From Balanoglossus misakiensis (Eukaryota; Hemichordata), in NCBI GenBank assembly GCA_040954595.2, contig CM082595.2, positions 6,572,001 through 6,636,000 of the forward strand: a DNA stretch of 64,000 nucleotides. Reading direction: 5' to 3'. Each line of letters starts with the position of its first letter. The stretch's first letter is position 1. Position numbers and translations under genes: made by a program. Shown piece by piece: positions 41,057 to 55,100 of this stretch. Under the pieces are notes generated by a model. The model was not told the DNA's origin, made no database searches, and worked only from the letters and a program-made list of their open reading frames with translations.

Positions 41057-41310
41057 CCCATGGTTTTTATCAAAAAATGACCAAATTTTCAAAATTCGCA
41101 AAGTCACCAAATCGTCGATTTTGGATGATTTTCATGGGCTATAACCCATGGTTTTTATCAAAAAATGACCAAATTTTCAAAATTCGCAAAGTCGAAAAAT
41201 CGTCGATTTTGGATGATTTTCATGGGCTATAACCCATGGTTTTTATCAAAAAATGACCAAATTTTCAAAATTCGCAAAGTCGAAAAATCGTCGATTTTGG
41301 ATGATTTTCA

Positions 41311-42840
41311 TGGTCTATAACCCATGTTTTTTTATCAAAAAATGACCAAGTTTTCAAAATTCGCAAAGTCGAAAAATCGACGATTTTGGATGATTTCCAT
41401 GGGCTATAACCCAGGGTTTTTATCAAAAAATGACCAAATTTTCATAACTCGCAAAGTCGAAAAATCGACGATTTTGGATGATTTTCATGGGCTATAACCC
41501 ATGGTTTTTATCAAAAAATGACAAAATTTTCAAAATTCGCAAAGTCGAAAAATCGTCGATTTTGGATGATTTTCATGGGCTATAACCCATGGTTTTTATC
41601 AAAAAATGACCAAATTTTCAAAATTCGCAAAGTCGAAAAATCGTCGATTTTGGATGATTTTCATGGGCTATAACCCATGGTTTTTATCAAAAAATGACCA
41701 AATTTTCAAAATTCGCAAAGTCGAAAAATCGTCGATTTTGGATGATTTTCATGGGCTATAACCCATGGTTTTTATCAAAAAATGACCAAATTTTCATAAT
41801 TCGCAAAGTCGAAAAATCCACAATTTTGGATGATTTTCATGGGCTATAACCCATGGTTTTTATCAAAAAATGACCAAATTTTCATAATTCGCAAAGTCGA
41901 AAAATCGTCGATTTTGGATGATTTTCATGGGCTATAACCCATGGTTTTTATCAAAAAATGACCAAATTTTCAAAATTCGCAAAGTCGAAAAATCGTCGAT
42001 TTTGGATGATTTTCATGGGCTATAACCCATGGTTTTTATCAAAAAATGACCAAATTTTCAAAATTCGCAAAGTCGAAAAATCGTCGATTTTGGATGATTT
42101 TCATGGGCTATAACCCATGGTTTTTATCAAAAAATGACCAAATTTTCAAAATTCGCAAAGTCGAAAAATCGTCGATTTTGGATGATTTTCATGGTCTATA
42201 ACCCATGTTTTTTTATCAAAAAATGACCAAGTTTTCAAAATTCGCAAAGTCGAAAAATCGACGATTTTGGATGATTTTCATGGGCTATAACCCAGGGTTT
42301 TTATCAAAAAATGACCAAATTTTCATAACTCGCAAAGTCGAAAAATCGACGATTTTGGATGATTTTCATGGGCTATAACCCATGGTTTTTATCAAAAAAT
42401 GACAAAATTTTCAAAATTCGCAAAGTCGAAAAATCGTCGATTTTGGATGATTTTCATGGGCTATAACCCATGGTTTTTATCAAAAAATGACCAAATTTTC
42501 AAAATTCGCAAAGTCGAAAAATCGTCGATTTTGGATGATTTTCATGGGCTATAACCCATGGTTTTTATCAAAAAATGACCAAATTTTCAAAATTCGCAAA
42601 GTCGAAAAATCGTCGATTTTGGATGATTTTCATGGGCTATAACCCATGGTTTTTATCAAAAAATGACCAAATTTTCATAATTCGCAAAGTCGAAAAATCC
42701 ACAATTTTGGATGATTTTCATGGGCTATAACCCATGGTTTTTATCAAAAAATGACCAAATTTTCATAATTCGCAAAGTCGAAAAATCGTCGATTTTGGAT
42801 GATTTTCATGGGCTATAACCCATGGTTTTTATCAAAAAAT
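41311..42840. repeat. Ten-monomer higher-order repeat, 881 bp
   Basis: GTCTATAACCCATGTTTTTTT, CAAGTTTTC, CCCAGGG, AACTCGC, GACAAAATTTTC and CCACAATTTT occur in this order from 41311 and again 881 bases later from 42192. Confidence 0.8.
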
Positions 42841-43199
42841 GACCCAAATTTTCAAAATTCGCAAAGTCGAAAAATCGTCGATTTTGGATGATTTTCATGG
42901 GCTATAACCCATGGTTTTATCAAAAAATGACCAAATTTTCAAAATTCGCAAAGTCGAAAAATCGTCGATTTTGGATGATTTTCATGGGCTATAACCATGG
43001 TTTTTATCAAAAATGACCAAATTTTCAAAATTCGCAAAGTCGCAAAATCGTCGATTTTGGATGATTTTCATGGTCTATAACCCATGTTTTTTTTATCAAA
43101 AAATGACCAAATTTTAAAAATTCGCAAAGTCGCAAAATCGTCGATTTTGGATGATTTTCATGGGCTATAACCCATGGTTTTTATCAAAAAATGACCAAA

Positions 43200-44640
43200 T
43201 TTTCGTAATTCGCAAAGTCGAAAAATCGTCGATTTTGGATGATTTTCATGGGCTATAACCCATGGTTTTTATCAAAAAATGACCAAGTTTTCAAAATTCG
43301 CAAAGTCACCAAATCGTCGATTTTGGATGATTTTCATGGGCTATAACCCATGGTTTTTATCAAAAAATGACCAAATTTTCAAAATTCGCAAAGTCGAAAA
43401 ATCGTCGATTTTGGATGATTTTCATGGGCTATAACCCATGGTTTTTATCAAAAAATGACCAAATTTTCATAATTCGCAAAGTCGCCAAATCGTCGATTTT
43501 GGATGATTTTCATGGGCTATAACCCATGGTTTTTATCAAAAAATGACCAAGTTTTCAAAATTCGCAAAGTCACCAAATCGTCGATTTTGGATGATTTTCA
43601 TGGGCTATAACCCATGGTTTTTATCAAAAAATGACCAAATTTTCAAAATTCGCAAAGTCGAAAAATCGTCGATTTTGGATGATTTTCATGGGCTATAACC
43701 CATGGTTTTTATCAAAAAATGACCAAATTTTCATAATTCGCAAAGTCGAAAAATCGTCGATTTTGGATGATTTTCATGGGCTATAACCCATAGTTTTTAT
43801 CAAAAAATGACCAAATTTTCAAAATTCGCAAAGTCGAAAAATCGTCGATTTTGGATGATTTTCATGGGCTATAACCCACGGTTTTTATCAAAAAATGACC
43901 TAATTTTCAAAATTCGCAAAGTCGAAAAATCGTCGATTTTGGATGATTTTCATGGTCTATAACCCACGGTTTTTATCAAAAATGACCTAATTTTCAAAAT
44001 TCGCAAAGTCGCAAAATCGTCGATCTTGGATGATTTTCATGGGCTATAACCCACGGTTTTTATCAAAAAATGACCAAATTTTCAAAATTCGCAAAGTCGC
44101 AAAATCGTCGATTTTGGATGATTTTCCATGGGCTATAACCCACGGTTTTCATCAAAAAATGACCAAATTTTCATAATTCGCAAAGTCGCAAAATCGTCGA
44201 TTTTGGATGATTTTCATGGGCTATAACCCATGGTTTTTATCAAAAAATGACCAAGTTTTCAAAATTCGCAAAGTCGAAAAATCGACGATTTTGGATGATT
44301 TTCATGGGCTATAACCCATGGTTTTTATCAAAAAATGACCAAGTTTTCGAAATTCGCAAAGTCGAAAAATCGACGATTTTGGATGATTTTCATGGGCTAT
44401 AACCCAGGGTTTTTATCAAAAAATGACCAAGTTTTCAAAATCGCAAAGTCGAAAAATCGACGATTTTGGATGATTTTCATGGGCTATAACCCAGGGTTTT
44501 TATCAAAAAATGACCAAATTTTCATAACTCGCAAAGTCGAAAAATCGACGATTTTGGATGATTTTCATGGGCTATAACCCATGGTTTTATCAAAAAATGA
44601 CCAAATTTTCAAAACTCGCAAAGTCGAAAAAATCGTCGAT
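43200..44640. repeat. 17-monomer higher-order block, copy 1
   Basis: Variant order: TCGTAATT, GTCACCAAATCG, GTCGCCAAATCG, CCCATAGTTTT, CCCACGG, TGGTCTATAACCCACGG, CGATCTTGG, TTTTCATC, TTTTCGAAATTC, CCCAGGG, AACTCGC. The same order returns about 4925 bases downstream and again about 1491 bases after that. Confidence 0.75.
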
Positions 44641-47600
44641 TTTGGATGATTTTCATGGGCTATAACCCATGGTTTTTATCAAAAAATGACCAAATTTTCA
44701 TAATTCGCAAAGTCGAAAAATCGTCGATTTTGGATGATTTTCATGGGCTATAACCCATGGTTTTTATCAAAAAAATGACAAAATTTTCATAAATCGCAAA
44801 GTCGAAAAATCGTCGATTTTGGATGATTTTCATGGGCTATAACCCATGGTTTTTATCAAAAAATGACCAAAATTTCAAAATCGCAAAGTCGAAAAATCGT
44901 CGATTTTGGATGATTTTCATGGGCTATAACCCATGGTTTTTATCAAAAAATGACCAAATTTTCAAAATTCGCAAAGTCGAAAAATCGTCGATTTGGATGA
45001 TTTTCATGGGCTATAACCCATGGTTTTTATCAAAAAATGACCAAATTTTCATAATTCGCAAAGTCGAAAAATCGTCGATTTTGGATGATTTTCATGGGCT
45101 ATAACCCATGGTTTTTATCAAAAAATGACCAAATTTTCATAATTCGCAAAGTCGAAAAATCGTCGATTTTGGATGATTTTCATGGGCTATAACCCATGGT
45201 TTTTATCAAAAAATGACCAAATTTTCATAATTCGCAAAGTCGAAAAATCGTCGATTTTGGATGATTTTCATGGGCTATAACCCATGGTTTTTATCAAAAA
45301 ATGACCAAATTTTCAAAATTCGCAAAGTCGAAAAATCGACGATTTTGGATGATTTTCATGGGCTATAACCCATGGTTTTTATCAAAAAATGACCAAATTT
45401 TCATAATTCGCAAAGTCGAAAAATCGACGATTTTTGATGATTTTCATGGGCTATAACCCATGGTTTTTTATCAAAAAATGACCAAATTTTCATAATTCGC
45501 AAAGTCGAAAAATCGTCGATTTTGGATGATTTTCATGGGCTATAACCCATGGTTTTTATCAAAAAATGACCAAATTTTCATAATTCGCAAAGTCGAAAAT
45601 CGACGATTTTGGATGATTTTCATGGGCTATAACCCATGGTTTTTATCAAAAAATGACCAAATTTTCATAATTCGCAAAGTCGAAAAATCGACGATTTGAT
45701 GATTTTCATGGGCTATAACCAATGGTTTTTATCAAAAAATGACCAAATTTTCAAAATTCGCAAAGTCGAAAAATCGTCGATTTTGGATGATTTTCATGGG
45801 CTATAACCCATGGTTTTTATCAAAAAATGACCAAATTTTCATAATTCGCAAAGTCGAAAAATCGTCGATTTTGGATGATTTTCATGGGCTATAACCCATG
45901 GTTTTTATCAAAAAATGACCAAATTTTCATAAATCGCAAAGTCGAAAAATCGTCGATTTTGGATGATTTTCATGGGCTATAACCCATGGTTTTTATCAAA
46001 AAATGACCAAATTTTCAAAATTCGCAAAGTCGAAAAATCGTCGATTTTGGATGATTTTCATGGGCTATAACCCATGGTTTTTATCAAAAAATGACCAAAT
46101 TTTCAAAATTCGCAAAGTCGAAAAATCGTCGATTTTGGGTGATTTTCATGGGCTATAACCCATGGTTTTTATCAAAAAATGACCAAATTTTCAAAATTCG
46201 CAAAGTCGAAAAATCGTCGATTTTTGATGATTTTCATGGGCTATAACCCATGGTTTTTATCAAAAAATGACCAAATTTTCATAATTCGCAAAGTCGAAAA
46301 ATCGTCGATTTTGGATGATTTTCATGGGCTATAACCCATGGTTTTTATCAAAAAATGACCAAATTTTCAAAATTCGCAAAGTCGAAAAATCGACGATTTT
46401 GGATGATTTTCATGGGCTATAACCCATGGTTTTTATCAAAAAATGACCAAATTTTCATAATTCGCAAAGTCGAAAAATCGACGATTTTTGATGATTTTCA
46501 TGGGCTATAACCCATGGTTTTTATCAAAAAATGACCAAATTTTCATAATTCGCAAAGTCGAAAAATCGTCGATTTTGGATGATTTTCATGGGCTATAACC
46601 CATGGTTTTTATCAAAAAATGACCAAATTTTCAAAATTCGCAAAGTCGAAAAATCGTCGATTTTGGATGATTTTCATGGGCTATAACCCATGGTTTTTAT
46701 CAAAAAATGACCAAATTTTCATAATTCGCAAAGTCGAAAAATCGTCGATTTTGGATGATTTTCATGGGCTATAACCCATGGTTTTTATCAAAAAATGACC
46801 AAATTTTCATAATTCGCAAAGTCGAAAAATCGTCGATTTTGGATGATATTCATGGGCTATAACCCATGGTTTTTATCAAAAAATGACCAAATTTTCATAA
46901 TTCGCAAAGTCGAAAAATCGTCGATTTTGGATGATTTTCATGGGCTATAACCCATGGTTTTTATCAAAAAATGACCAAATTTTCAAAATTCGCAAGTCGA
47001 AAAATCGTCGATTTTGGATGATTTTCATGAGCTATAAACCCATGGTTTTTATCAAAAATGACCAAATTTTCAAAATTCGCAAGTCGAAAAATCGTCGATT
47101 TTGGATGATTTTCATGAGCTATAACCCATGGTTTTTATCAAAAAATGACCAAATTTTCAAAATTGGTAAAGTCGAAAAATCATCGATTTTGGATGATTTT
47201 CATGGTCTATAACCCATGGTTTTTATCAAAAAATGACCAAATTTTCAAAATTCGCAAAGTCGAAAAATCGTCGATTTTGGATGATTTTCATGGGCTATAA
47301 CCCATGGTTTTTATCAAAAAATGACCAAATTTTCAAAATTCGCAAAGTCGAAAAATCGTCGATTTTGGATGATTTTCATGGGCTATAACCCATGGTTTTT
47401 ATCAAAAAATGACCAAATTTTCAATAATTCGCAAAGTCGAAAAATCGTCGATTTTGGATGATTTTCATGGGCTATAACCCATGGTTTTTATCAAAAAATG
47501 ACCAAATTTTCAAAATTCGCAAAGTCGAAAAATCGTCGATTTTGGATGATTTTCATGGGCTATAACCCATGGTTTTTATCAAAAAATGACCAAATTTTCA

Positions 47601-48119
47601 TAATTCGTAAAGTCGAAAAATCCACAATTTTGGATGATTTTCATGGGCTATAACCCATGGTTTTTATCAAAAAATGACCAATTTTCATAATTCGCAAAGT
47701 CGAAAAATCGTCGATTTTGGGATGATTTTCATGGGCTATAACCCATGGTTTTTATCAAAAAATGACCAAATTTTCAAAATTCGCAAAGTCGAAAAATCGT
47801 CGATTTTGGATGATTTTCATGGGCTATAACCCATGGTTTTTATCAAAAAATGACCAAATTTTCAAAATTCGCAAAGTCGAAAAATCGTCGATTTTGGATG
47901 ATTTTCATGGGCTATAACCCATGGTTTTTATCAAAAAATGACCAAATTTTCAAAATTCGCAAAGTCGCAAAATCGTCGATTTTGGATGATTTTCATGGTC
48001 TATAACCCATGTTTTTTTTATCAAAAAATGACCAAATTTTAAAATTCGCAAAGTCGCAAAATCGTCGATTTTGGATGATTTTACATGGGCTATAACCCAT
48101 GGTTTTTATCAAAAAATGA

Positions 48120-49650
48120 CCAAATTTTCGTAATTCGCAAAGTCGAAAAATCGTCGATTTTGGATGATTTTCATGGGCTATAACCCATGGTTTTTATCAA
48201 AAAATGACCAAGTTTTCAAAATTCGCAAAGTCACCAAATCGTCGATTTTGGATGATTTTCATGGGCTATAACCCATGGTTTTTATCAAAAAATGACCAAA
48301 TTTTCAAAATTCGCAAAGTCGAAAAATCGTCGATTTTGGATGATTTTCATGGGCTATAACCCATGGTTTTTATCAAAAAATGACCAAATTTTCATAATTC
48401 GCAAAGTCGCCAAATCGTCGATTTTGGATGATTTTCATGGGCTATAACCCATGGTTTTTATCAAAAAATGACCAAGTTTTCAAAATTCGCAAAGTCACCA
48501 AATCGTCGATTTTGGATGATTTTCATGGGCTATAACCCATGGTTTTTATCAAAAAATGACCAAATTTTCAAAATTCGCAAAGTCGAAAAATCGTCGATTT
48601 TGGATGATTTTCATGGGCTATAACCCATGGTTTTTATCAAAAAATGACCAAATTTTCATAATTCGCAAAGTCGAAAAATCGTCGATTTTGGATGATTTTC
48701 ATGGGCTATAACCCATAGTTTTTATCAAAAAATGACCAAATTTTCAAAATTCGCAAAGTCGAAAATCGTCGATTTGGATGATTTTCATGGGCTATAACCC
48801 ACGGTTTTTATCAAAAAATGACCTAATTTTCAAAATTCGCAAAGTCGAAAAATCGTCGATTTTGGATGATTTTCATGGTCTATAACCCACGGTTTTTATC
48901 AAAAATGACCTAATTTTCAAAATTCGCAAAGTCGCAAAATCGTCGATCTTGGATGATTTTCATGGGCTATAACCCACGGTTTTTTATCAAAAAATGACCA
49001 AATTTTCAAAATTCGCAAAGTCGCAAAATCGTCGATTTTGGATGATTTTCATGGGCTATAACCCACGGTTTTCATCAAAAAATGACCAAATTTTCATAAT
49101 TCGCAAAGTCGCAAAATCGTCGATTTTGGATGATTTTCATGGGCTATAACCCATGGTTTTTATCAAAAAATGACCAAGTTTTCAAAATTCGCAAAGTCGA
49201 AAAATCGACGATTTTGGTGATTTTCATGGGCTATAACCCATGGTTTTTATCAAAAAATGACCAAGTTTTCGAAATTCGCAAAGTCGAAAAATCGACGATT
49301 TTGGATGATTTTCATGGGCTATAACCCAGGGTTTTTATCAAAAAATGACCAAGTTTTCAAAATTCGCAAAGTCGAAAAATCGACGATTTTGGATGATTTT
49401 CATGGGCTATAACCCAGGGTTTTTATCAAAAAATGACCAAATTTTCATAACTCGCAAAGTCGAAAAATCGACGATTTTGGATGATTTTCATGGGCTATAA
49501 CCCATGGTTTTTATCAAAAAATGACCAAATTTTCAAAACTCGCAAAGTCGAAAAATCGTCGATTTTGGATGATTTTCATGGGCTATAACCCATGGTTTTT
49601 ATCAAAAAATGACCAAATTTTCATAATTCTCAAAGTCGAAAAATCGTCGA
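48120..49650. repeat. 17-monomer higher-order block, copy 2
   Basis: Same variant series as 43200-44640, including CCCATAGTTTT (48713), CGATCTTGG (48946) and TTTTCGAAATTC, but with different single-base indels. Confidence 0.75.
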
Positions 49651-51150
49651 TTTTGGATGATTTTCATGGGCTATAACCCATGGTTTTTATCAAAAAATGA
49701 CCAAGTTTTCAAAATTCGCAAGTCACCAAATCGTCGATTTTGGATGATTTTCATGGGCTATAACCCATGGTTTTTATCAAAAAATGACCAAATTTTCAAA
49801 ATTCGCAAAGTCGAAAATCGTCGATTTTGGATGATTTTCATGGGCTATAACCCATGGTTTTTATCAAAAAATGACCAAATTTTCATAATTCGCAAAGTCG
49901 CCAAATCGTCGATTTTGGATGATTTTCATGGGCTATAACCCATGGTTTTTATCAAAAAATGACCAAGTTTTCAAAATTCGCAAAGTCACCAAATCGTCGA
50001 TTTTGGATGATTTTCATGGGCTATAACCCATGGTTTTTATCAAAAAATGACCAAATTTTCAAAATTCGCAAAGTCGAAAAATCGTCGATTTTGGATGATT
50101 TTCATGGGCTATAACCCATGGTTTTTATCAAAAAATGACCAAATTTTCATAATTCGCAAAGTCGAAAAATCGTCGATTTTGGATGATTTTCATGGGCTAT
50201 AACCCATAGTTTTTATCAAAAAATGACCAAATTTTCAAAATTCGCAAAGTCGAAAATCGTCGATTTTGGATGATTTTCATGGGCTATAACCCACGGTTTT
50301 TATCAAAAAATGACCTAATTTTCAAAATTCGCAAAGTCGAAAAATCGTCGATTTTGGATGATTTTCATGGTCTATAACCCACGGTTTTTATCAAAAATGA
50401 CCTAATTTTCAAAATTCGCAAAGTCGCAAAATCGTCGATCTTGGATGATTTTCATGGGCTATAACCCACGGTTTTTATCAAAAAATGACCAAATTTTCAA
50501 AATTCGCAAAGTCGCAAAATCGTCGATTTTGGATGATTTTCATGGGCTATAACCCACGGTTTTCATCAAAAAATGACCAAATTTTCATAATTCGCAAAGT
50601 CGCAAAATCGTCGATTTTGGATGATTTTCATGGGCTATAACCCATGGTTTTTATCAAAAAATGACCAAGTTTTCAAAATTCGCAAAGTCGAAAAATCGAC
50701 GATTTTGGATGATTTTCATGGGCTATAACCCATGGTTTTTATCAAAAAATGACCAAGTTTTCGAAATTCGCAAAGTCGAAAATCGACGATTTTGGATGAT
50801 TTTCATGGGCTATAACCCCAGGGTTTTTATCAAAAAATGACCAAGTTTTCAAAATTCGCAAAGTCGAAAAATCGACGATTTTGGATGATTTTCATGGGCT
50901 ATAACCCAGGGTTTTTATCAAAAAATGACCAAATTTTCATAACTCGCAAAGTCGAAAAATCGACGATTTTGGATGATTTTCATGGGCTATAACCCATGGT
51001 TTTTATCAAAAAATGACCAAATTTTCAAAACTCGCAAAGTCGAAAAATCGTCGATTTTGGATGATTTTCATGGGCTATAACCCATGGTTTTTATCAAAAA
51101 ATGACCAAATTTTCATAATTCTCAAAGTCGAAAAATCGTCGATTTTGGAT
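49651..51150. repeat. 17-monomer higher-order block, copy 3
   Basis: Directly follows copy 2 at a shift of about 1491-1494 bases (CCCATAGTTTT at 50207, CGATCTTGG at 50437). Copies 2 and 3 form a tandem duplication. Confidence 0.75.
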
Positions 51151-52092
51151 GATTTTCATGGGCTATAACCCATGGTTTTTATCAAAAAATGACCAAATTT
51201 TCAAAATTCGCAAAGTCGAAAAATCGTCGATTTTGGATGATTTTCATGGGCTATAACCCATGGTTTTTATCAAAAAATGACCAAATTTTCAAAATTCGCA
51301 AAGTCGAAAAATCGTCGATTTTGGATGATTTTCATGGGCTATAACCCATGGTTTTTATCAAAAAATGACCAAATTTTCATAATTCGCAAAGTCGAAAAAT
51401 CGTCGATTTTGGATGATTTTCATGGGCTATAACCCATGGTTTTTATCAAAAAATGACCAAATTTTCATAATTCGCAAAGTCGAAAAATCGTCGATTTTGG
51501 ATGATTTTCATGGGCTATAACCCATGGTTTTTATCAAAAAAATGACCAAATTTTCATAATTCGCAAAGTCGAAAAATCGACGATTTTGGATGATTTTCAT
51601 GGGCTATAACCCATGGTTTTATCAAAAAATGACCAAATTTTCAAAATTCGCAAAGTCGAAAAATCGACGATTTTGGATGATTTTCATGGGCTATAACCCA
51701 TGGTTTTTATCAAAAAATGACCAAATTTTCATAATTCGCAAAGTCGAAAAATCGACGATTTTTGATGATTTTCATGGGCTATAACCCATGGTTTTTATCA
51801 AAAAATGACCAAATTTTCATAATTCGCAAAGTCGAAAAATCGTCGATTTTGGATGATTTTCATGGGCTATAACCCATGGTTTTTATCAAAAAATGACCAA
51901 ATTTTCATAATTCGCAAAGTCGAAAAATCGACGATTTTGGATGATTTTCATGGGCTATAACCATGGTTTTTTATCAAAAAATGACCAAATTTTCATAATT
52001 CGCAAAGTCGAAAAATCGACGATTTTGGATGATTTTCATGGGCTATAACCAATGTTTTTTATCAAAAAATGACCAAATTTTCAAAATTCGCA

Positions 52093-52192
52093 NNNNNNNN
52101 NNNNNNNNNNNNNNNNNNNNNNNNNNNNNNNNNNNNNNNNNNNNNNNNNNNNNNNNNNNNNNNNNNNNNNNNNNNNNNNNNNNNNNNNNNNN
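52093..52192. other. Assembly gap (exactly 100 N)
   Basis: A run of 100 N interrupts a monomer after TTCGCA and resumes at GATTTTGG. About 16 bases (plus any number of 88-bp monomers) would restore the phase. The round number is a placeholder, so the true array length is unknown. Confidence 0.98.
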
Positions 52193-55100
52193 GATTTTGG
52201 ATGATTTTCATGGGCTATAACCCATGGTTTTTATCAAAAAATGACCAAATTTTCATAATTCGCAAAGTCGAAAAATCGTCGATTTTGGATGATTTTCATG
52301 GGCTATAACCCATGGTTTTTATCAAAAAATGACCAAATTTTCATAATTCGCAAAGTCGAAAAATCGTCGATTTTGGATGATTTTCATGGGCTATAACCCA
52401 TGGTTTTTATCAAAAAATGACCAAATTTTCATAATTCGCAAAGTCGAAAAATCGTCGATTTTGGATGATTTTCATGGGCTATAACCCATGGTTTTTATCA
52501 AAAAATGACCAAATTTTCATAATTCGCAAAGTCGAAAAATCGACGATTTTGGATGATTTTCATGGGCTATAACCCATGGTTTTTATCAAAAAATGACCAA
52601 ATTTTCAAAATTCGCAAAGTCGAAAAATCGACGATTTTGGATGATTTTCATGGGCTATAACCCATGGTTTTTATCAAAAAATGACCAAATTTTCATAATT
52701 GGCAAAGTCGAAAAATCGACGATTTTGGATGATTTTCATGGGCTATAACCCATGGTTTTTATCAAAAAATGACCAAATTTTCAAAATTCGCAAAGTCGAA
52801 AAATCGTCGATTTTGGATGATTTTCATGGGCTATAACCCATGGTTTTTATCAAAAAATGACCAAATTTTCAAAATTCGCAAAGTCGAAAAATCGTCGATT
52901 TTGGATGATTTTCATGGGCTATAACCCATGGTTTTTATCAAAAAATGACCAAATTTTCATAATTCGCAAAGTCAAAAAATCGTCGATTTTGGATGATTTT
53001 CATGGGCTATAACCCATGGTTTTTATCAAAAAATGACCAAATTTTCATAATTCGCAAAGTCGAAAAATCGTCGATTTTGGATGATTTTCATGGGCTATAA
53101 CCCATGGTTTTTATCAAAAAATGACCAAATTTTCAAAATTCGCAAAGTCGAAAAATCGACGATTTTGGGTGATTTTCATGGGCTATAACCCATGGTTTTT
53201 ATCAAAAAATGACCAAATTTTCATAATTGGCAAAGTCGAAAAATCGACGATTTTGGATGATTTTCATGGGCTATAACCCATGGTTTTTATCAAAAAATGA
53301 CCAAATTTTCAAAATTCGCAAAGTCGAAAAATCGTCGATTTTGGATGATTTTCATGGGCTATAACCCATGGTTTTTATCAAAAAATGACCAAATTTTCAA
53401 AATTCGCAAAGTCGAAAAATCGTCGATTTTGGATGATTTTCATGGGCTATAACCCATGGTTTTTATCAAAAAATGACCAAATTTTCATAATTCGCAAAGT
53501 CGAAAAATCGTCGATTTTGGATGATTTTCATGGGCTATAACCCATGGTTTTTATCAAAAAATGACCAAATTTTCATAATTCGCAAAGTCGAAAAATCGTC
53601 GATTTTGGATGATTTTCATGGGCTATAACCCATGGTTTTTATCAAAAAATGACCAAATTTTCATAATTCGCAAAGTCGAAAAATCGTCGATTTTGGATGA
53701 TTTTCATGGGCTATAACCCATGGTTTTTATCAAAAAATGACCAAATTTTCATAATTCGCAAAGTCGAAAAATCGTCGATTTTGGATGATTTTCATGGGCT
53801 ATAACCCATGGTTTTTATCAAAAAATGACCAAATTTTCATAATTCGCAAAGTCGAAAAATCGTCGATTTTGGATGATTTTCATGGGCTATAACCCATGGT
53901 TTTTATCAAAAAATGACCAAATTTTCATAATTCGCAAAGTCGAAAAATCGTCGATTTTGGATGATTTTCATGGGCTATAACCCATGGTTTTTATCAAAAA
54001 ATGACCAAATTTTCATAATTCGCAAAGTCGAAAAATCGTCGATTTTGGATGATTTTCATGGGCTATAACCCATGGTTTTTATCAAAAAATGACCAAATTT
54101 TCATAATTCGCAAAGTCGAAAAATCGACGATTTTGGATGATTTTCATGGGCTATAACCCATGGTTTTTATCAAAAAATGACCAAATTTTCATAATTCGCA
54201 AAGTCGAAAAATCGTCGATTTTGGATGATTTTCATGGGCTATAACCCATGGTTTTTATCAAAAAATGACCAAATTTTCAAAATTCGCAAAGTCGAAAAAT
54301 CGACGATTTTGGATGATTTTCATGGGCTATAACCCATGGTTTTTATCAAAAAATGACCAAATTTTCATAATTGGCAAAGTCGAAAAATCGACGATTTTGG
54401 ATGATTTTCATGGGCTATAACCCATGGTTTTTATCAAAAAATGACCAAATTTTCAAAATTCGCAAAGTCGAAAAATCGTCGATTTTGGATGATTTTCATG
54501 GGCTATAACCCATGGTTTTTATCAAAAAATGACCAAATTTTCATAATTCGCAAAGTCGAAAAATCGACGATTTTGGATGATTTTCATGGGCTATAACCCA
54601 TGTTTTTTATCAAAAAATGACCAAATTTTCAAAATTCGCAAAGTCGAAAAATCGTCGATTTTGGATGATTTTCACGGGCTATAACCCATGGTTTTTATCA
54701 AAAAATGACCAAATTTTCATAATTCGCAAAGTCGAAAAATCGTCGATTTTGGATGATTTTCATGGGCTATAACCCATGGTTTTTATCAAAAAATGATCAA
54801 ATTTTCATAATTCGCAAAGTCGAAAAATCGTCGATTTTGGATGATTTTCATGGGCTATAACCCATGGTTTTTATCAAAAAATGACCAAATTTTCAAAATT
54901 CGCAAAGTCGAAAAATCGTCGATTTTGGATGATTTTCATGGGCTATAACCCATGGTTTTTATCAAAAAATGACCAAATTTTCATAATTCGCAAAGTCGAA
55001 AAATCGTCGATTTTGGATGATTTTCATGGGCTATAACCCATGGTTTTTATCAAAAAATGACCAAATTTTCATAATTCGCAAAGTCGAAAAATCGTCGATT

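Noticed and set aside
52029-52308. Open frames running through the N stretch
   Set aside because: They cross 100 unknown bases in the satellite and are meaningless as proteins.
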